Assembly (NCBI GenBank): GCA_900545785.1
Contig: URAA01000077.1
Coordinates: 1 to 7,065 of the forward strand
Length of the DNA stretch: 7,065 nt
DNA from: an uncultured Dialister sp.
GTDB lineage: Bacteria > Bacillota > Negativicutes > Veillonellales > Dialisteraceae
Reading direction: 5' to 3'
Made by a program: the position numbers and the translations under genes. Positions 5,924 to 7,065 of the stretch are shown here, in pieces; within the stretch, counting starts at the first letter, position 1, and each line of letters opens with the position of its first letter. The notes under the pieces are model-generated. The model had not been told where the DNA came from and did not search any database. It saw only the letters and a list, made by a program, of their open reading frames with translations.

Positions 5924-6922
5924 CTAATAGATCGGATCTTTTATTTTTCTTATACACAGATGATAGACTTCATCAACCGAAATGTCCGCCATATCAGAAG
6001 AAGAAATCCCCGGGGTTTTAGGGAAGAGCACATCAGTGTTTTTATTACCATAGGGACCGCTTCGGTCCGGGAGTGTCGGCCCGAATAAAGCAATAATGGG
6101 GGTATGGACCGCATTGGCGATGTGAAGAGGTCCTGTATCTCCCGAAATATGCAAGGCTGCCAACTTTTCAAGAGCTACAAGTTCCAATAAATTTGTTTTA
6201 CCTGTAAAATCCACCGTATACGAGGTAGGAGACATTCTTTTAATTTCTTCTGCCAATCCACGTTCATCTGCTGTACCTGAAATAACAGTAAAAATCCCTT
6301 TTTCCGCTAATCGTTCGGCCAATTGTCCCCAATATAGGATCGGCCATTTTTTAGATTCCCCTCTTGTACCGGGAACTAAAAGAACATATTTATCATGTAT
6401 TCCGTGAAAAGACAGTCTCTTTTTAACCTCTGTCAATTCATTATCGTAATTATGGATGGGAAATTCTATTTCATGGATATCACACCCCAAATAGCGCATA
6501 ACATCCAATAATTGCTCTATAATATGTCCGTTTTTATGCGGGCCTGAAATCGGTCTGCTAAAAAATCCGCTTCCTTCACGGGCATCTTGATATCCGATGC
6601 GGGTATCACATCCGGAGAGGAATGATATAAGACCGCTTTTGGCAATCATTTGTAAATCAATCACCAAATCAAATTTTCTTTTGTGCAAATCGCCGTAAAC
6701 TTGTTTTAAATACTTCAACTTTTTAATTCTTTTGCGATCTACTATATAAATTTCATCTATCCATGGTTTGCCGGGCAGTATTTTTGCAAAGGCTTCATGT
6801 ACTGCCCATGTAATGCGTGCCTCCGGATATTTTTTACGAAGTACGTAAAGGGACGGCAAAGCATGGATGATATCGCCGAGTGAACTCATTTTTATAATCA
6901 AAATATTATTGAATTTTTTCAT
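5924..6922 (-). CDS. Glycosyltransferase family 9 heptosyltransferase (WaaC/WaaF-like)
   Basis: Transfers heptose from ADP-heptose to the growing LPS inner core on the cytoplasmic face of the inner membrane. The 332-residue protein has the two-domain GT-B layout of the family. The N-terminal KMSSLGDIIHALPSL (11-25) holds Asp17, equivalent to the catalytic Asp13 of E. coli WaaC. The linker ends in VPGTRGESKKWP (183-194), with Lys residues that in WaaC bind the nucleotide sugar. The C-terminal SGDTGPLHIANAV (260-272) and FGPTLPDRSGPYG (280-292) are the donor-binding signatures. The SSLGD form resembles heptosyltransferase I, but I versus II cannot be settled here. It begins 3 bases after a phosphatase gene with no strong ribosome binding site, suggesting translational coupling, and ends at a hairpin terminator. 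Its presence implies an outer membrane with LPS. Confidence 0.9.
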   Translation of the reverse strand: MKKFNNILIIKMSSLGDIIHALPSLYVLRKKYPEARITWAVHEAFAKILPGKPWIDEIYIVDRKRIKKLKYLKQVYGDLHKRKFDLVIDLQMIAKSGLISFLSGCDTRIGYQDAREGSGFFSRPISGPHKNGHIIEQLLDVMRYLGCDIHEIEFPIHNYDNELTEVKKRLSFHGIHDKYVLLVPGTRGESKKWPILYWGQLAERLAEKGIFTVISGTADERGLAEEIKRMSPTSYTVDFTGKTNLLELVALEKLAALHISGDTGPLHIANAVHTPIIALFGPTLPDRSGPYGNKNTDVLFPKTPGISSSDMADISVDEVYHLCIRKIKDPIY

Positions 6923-6925
6923 GAT

Positions 6926-7057
6926 TTATAAATCTTTCAATTCAGGCAAACATTTTCGAATAAACAGATCCAGATTATCCTCTTTAAACAAAAAACCTTG
7001 TATTCCTGCACGATGTGCCGCTTCTATATCGCGGGAACTATCCCCGAATAAAACAGC
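6926..7057 (-). CDS. HAD-superfamily phosphatase, C-terminal fragment (5' part beyond the contig)
   Basis: The last 43 codons of a gene entering from the right edge. The fragment reads AVLFGDSSRDIEAAHRAGI and continues to a C-terminus ending LPELKDL. GDSSRDIEAA is HAD motif IV, with the acidic pair that coordinates magnesium, followed by the usual AGI. The reading frame continues into the adapter bases, but the two codons there are artefactual. It ends 3 bases before the heptosyltransferase start. Next to such a gene, a heptose bisphosphate phosphatase (GmhB) making the ADP-heptose precursor is an attractive idea. The core of the protein is missing, so other HAD phosphatases, such as a phosphoglycolate-phosphatase type, remain possible. 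Confidence 0.78.
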   Translation of the reverse strand, partial: AVLFGDSSRDIEAAHRAGIQGFLFKEDNLDLFIRKCLPELKDL

Positions 7058-7065
7058 AGATCGGA
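7058..7065. other. Illumina adapter remnant at right contig end
   Basis: The window ends in AGATCGGA, the first eight bases of the Illumina read-through adapter (known start AGATCGGAAGAGC). Together with the TTCCGATCT at the left end this forms an artificial inverted terminal repeat, not a biological one. Confidence 0.83.

Noticed and set aside
1..7065. Terminal inverted repeat suggesting a linear plasmid, phage or transposon
   Set aside because: The repeat is only 8-9 bases, matches Illumina adapter in both position and orientation, and the interior has only housekeeping genes.
1..7065. CRISPR, toxin-antitoxin, phage, insertion sequence or defence system
   Set aside because: No direct repeat array, transposase, integrase, small gene pair or defence domain is seen on either strand; gene content is core metabolism, RNA modification, proteostasis and LPS.

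Overview
This is a gene-dense bacterial stretch, about 40% GC by eye, with every recognisable gene on the minus strand. The organism looks like a Gram-negative Firmicute, most likely class Negativicutes (Dialister/Veillonella/Megasphaera type). A lipopolysaccharide heptosyltransferase implies an outer membrane, while the small ACT-domain protein before hom belongs to a family (UPF0735, PheB-like) typical of Firmicutes. The taxon call is inference from gene content. The first 9 and last 8 bases match Illumina adapter remnants, so this is probably a complete short contig with untrimmed ends.

In transcription order (high to low coordinates): (1) 7057-5924, the 3' end of a HAD-family phosphatase gene, then 3 bases later a glycosyltransferase family 9 heptosyltransferase, closed by a hairpin with a short T tail. 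This looks like part of an ADP-heptose/LPS core cluster. (2) 5843-2415/1499, five closely packed genes: a SpoU/TrmH-type RNA methyltransferase, a YdjC/ChbG-family deacetylase, an ACT-domain protein, homoserine dehydrogenase (hom) and homoserine kinase (thrB). The last four overlap one another by 11, 4 and 8 bases and so are probably translationally coupled. hom and thrB carry two steps of threonine synthesis, and the ACT protein is a plausible regulator. Threonine synthase (thrC) is not in the window. (3) 1502-1376, a proline tRNA (anticodon GGG, CCA encoded) with its own sigma-70-type promoter, whose -35 box overlaps the thrB stop codon. (4) 1327-32, htpX (membrane zinc protease for quality control) and ndk (nucleoside diphosphate kinase) 18 bases apart, followed by what may be the ribosome binding site and start codon of another gene cut off by the contig edge.

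No intrinsic terminator is visible between the RNA methyltransferase gene and ndk, so read-through from the threonine genes into tRNA-Pro, htpX and ndk is possible. No mobile element, CRISPR array, toxin-antitoxin pair, phage gene or defence system is visible, and no gap between genes exceeds about 80 bases. The window is essentially ordinary core-genome content. The main points of interest are the adapter ends, a likely mis-start of htpX inside the tRNA, the compact tRNA promoter, a possible 7-codon upstream reading frame before the deacetylase, and the gene company of hom-thrB.
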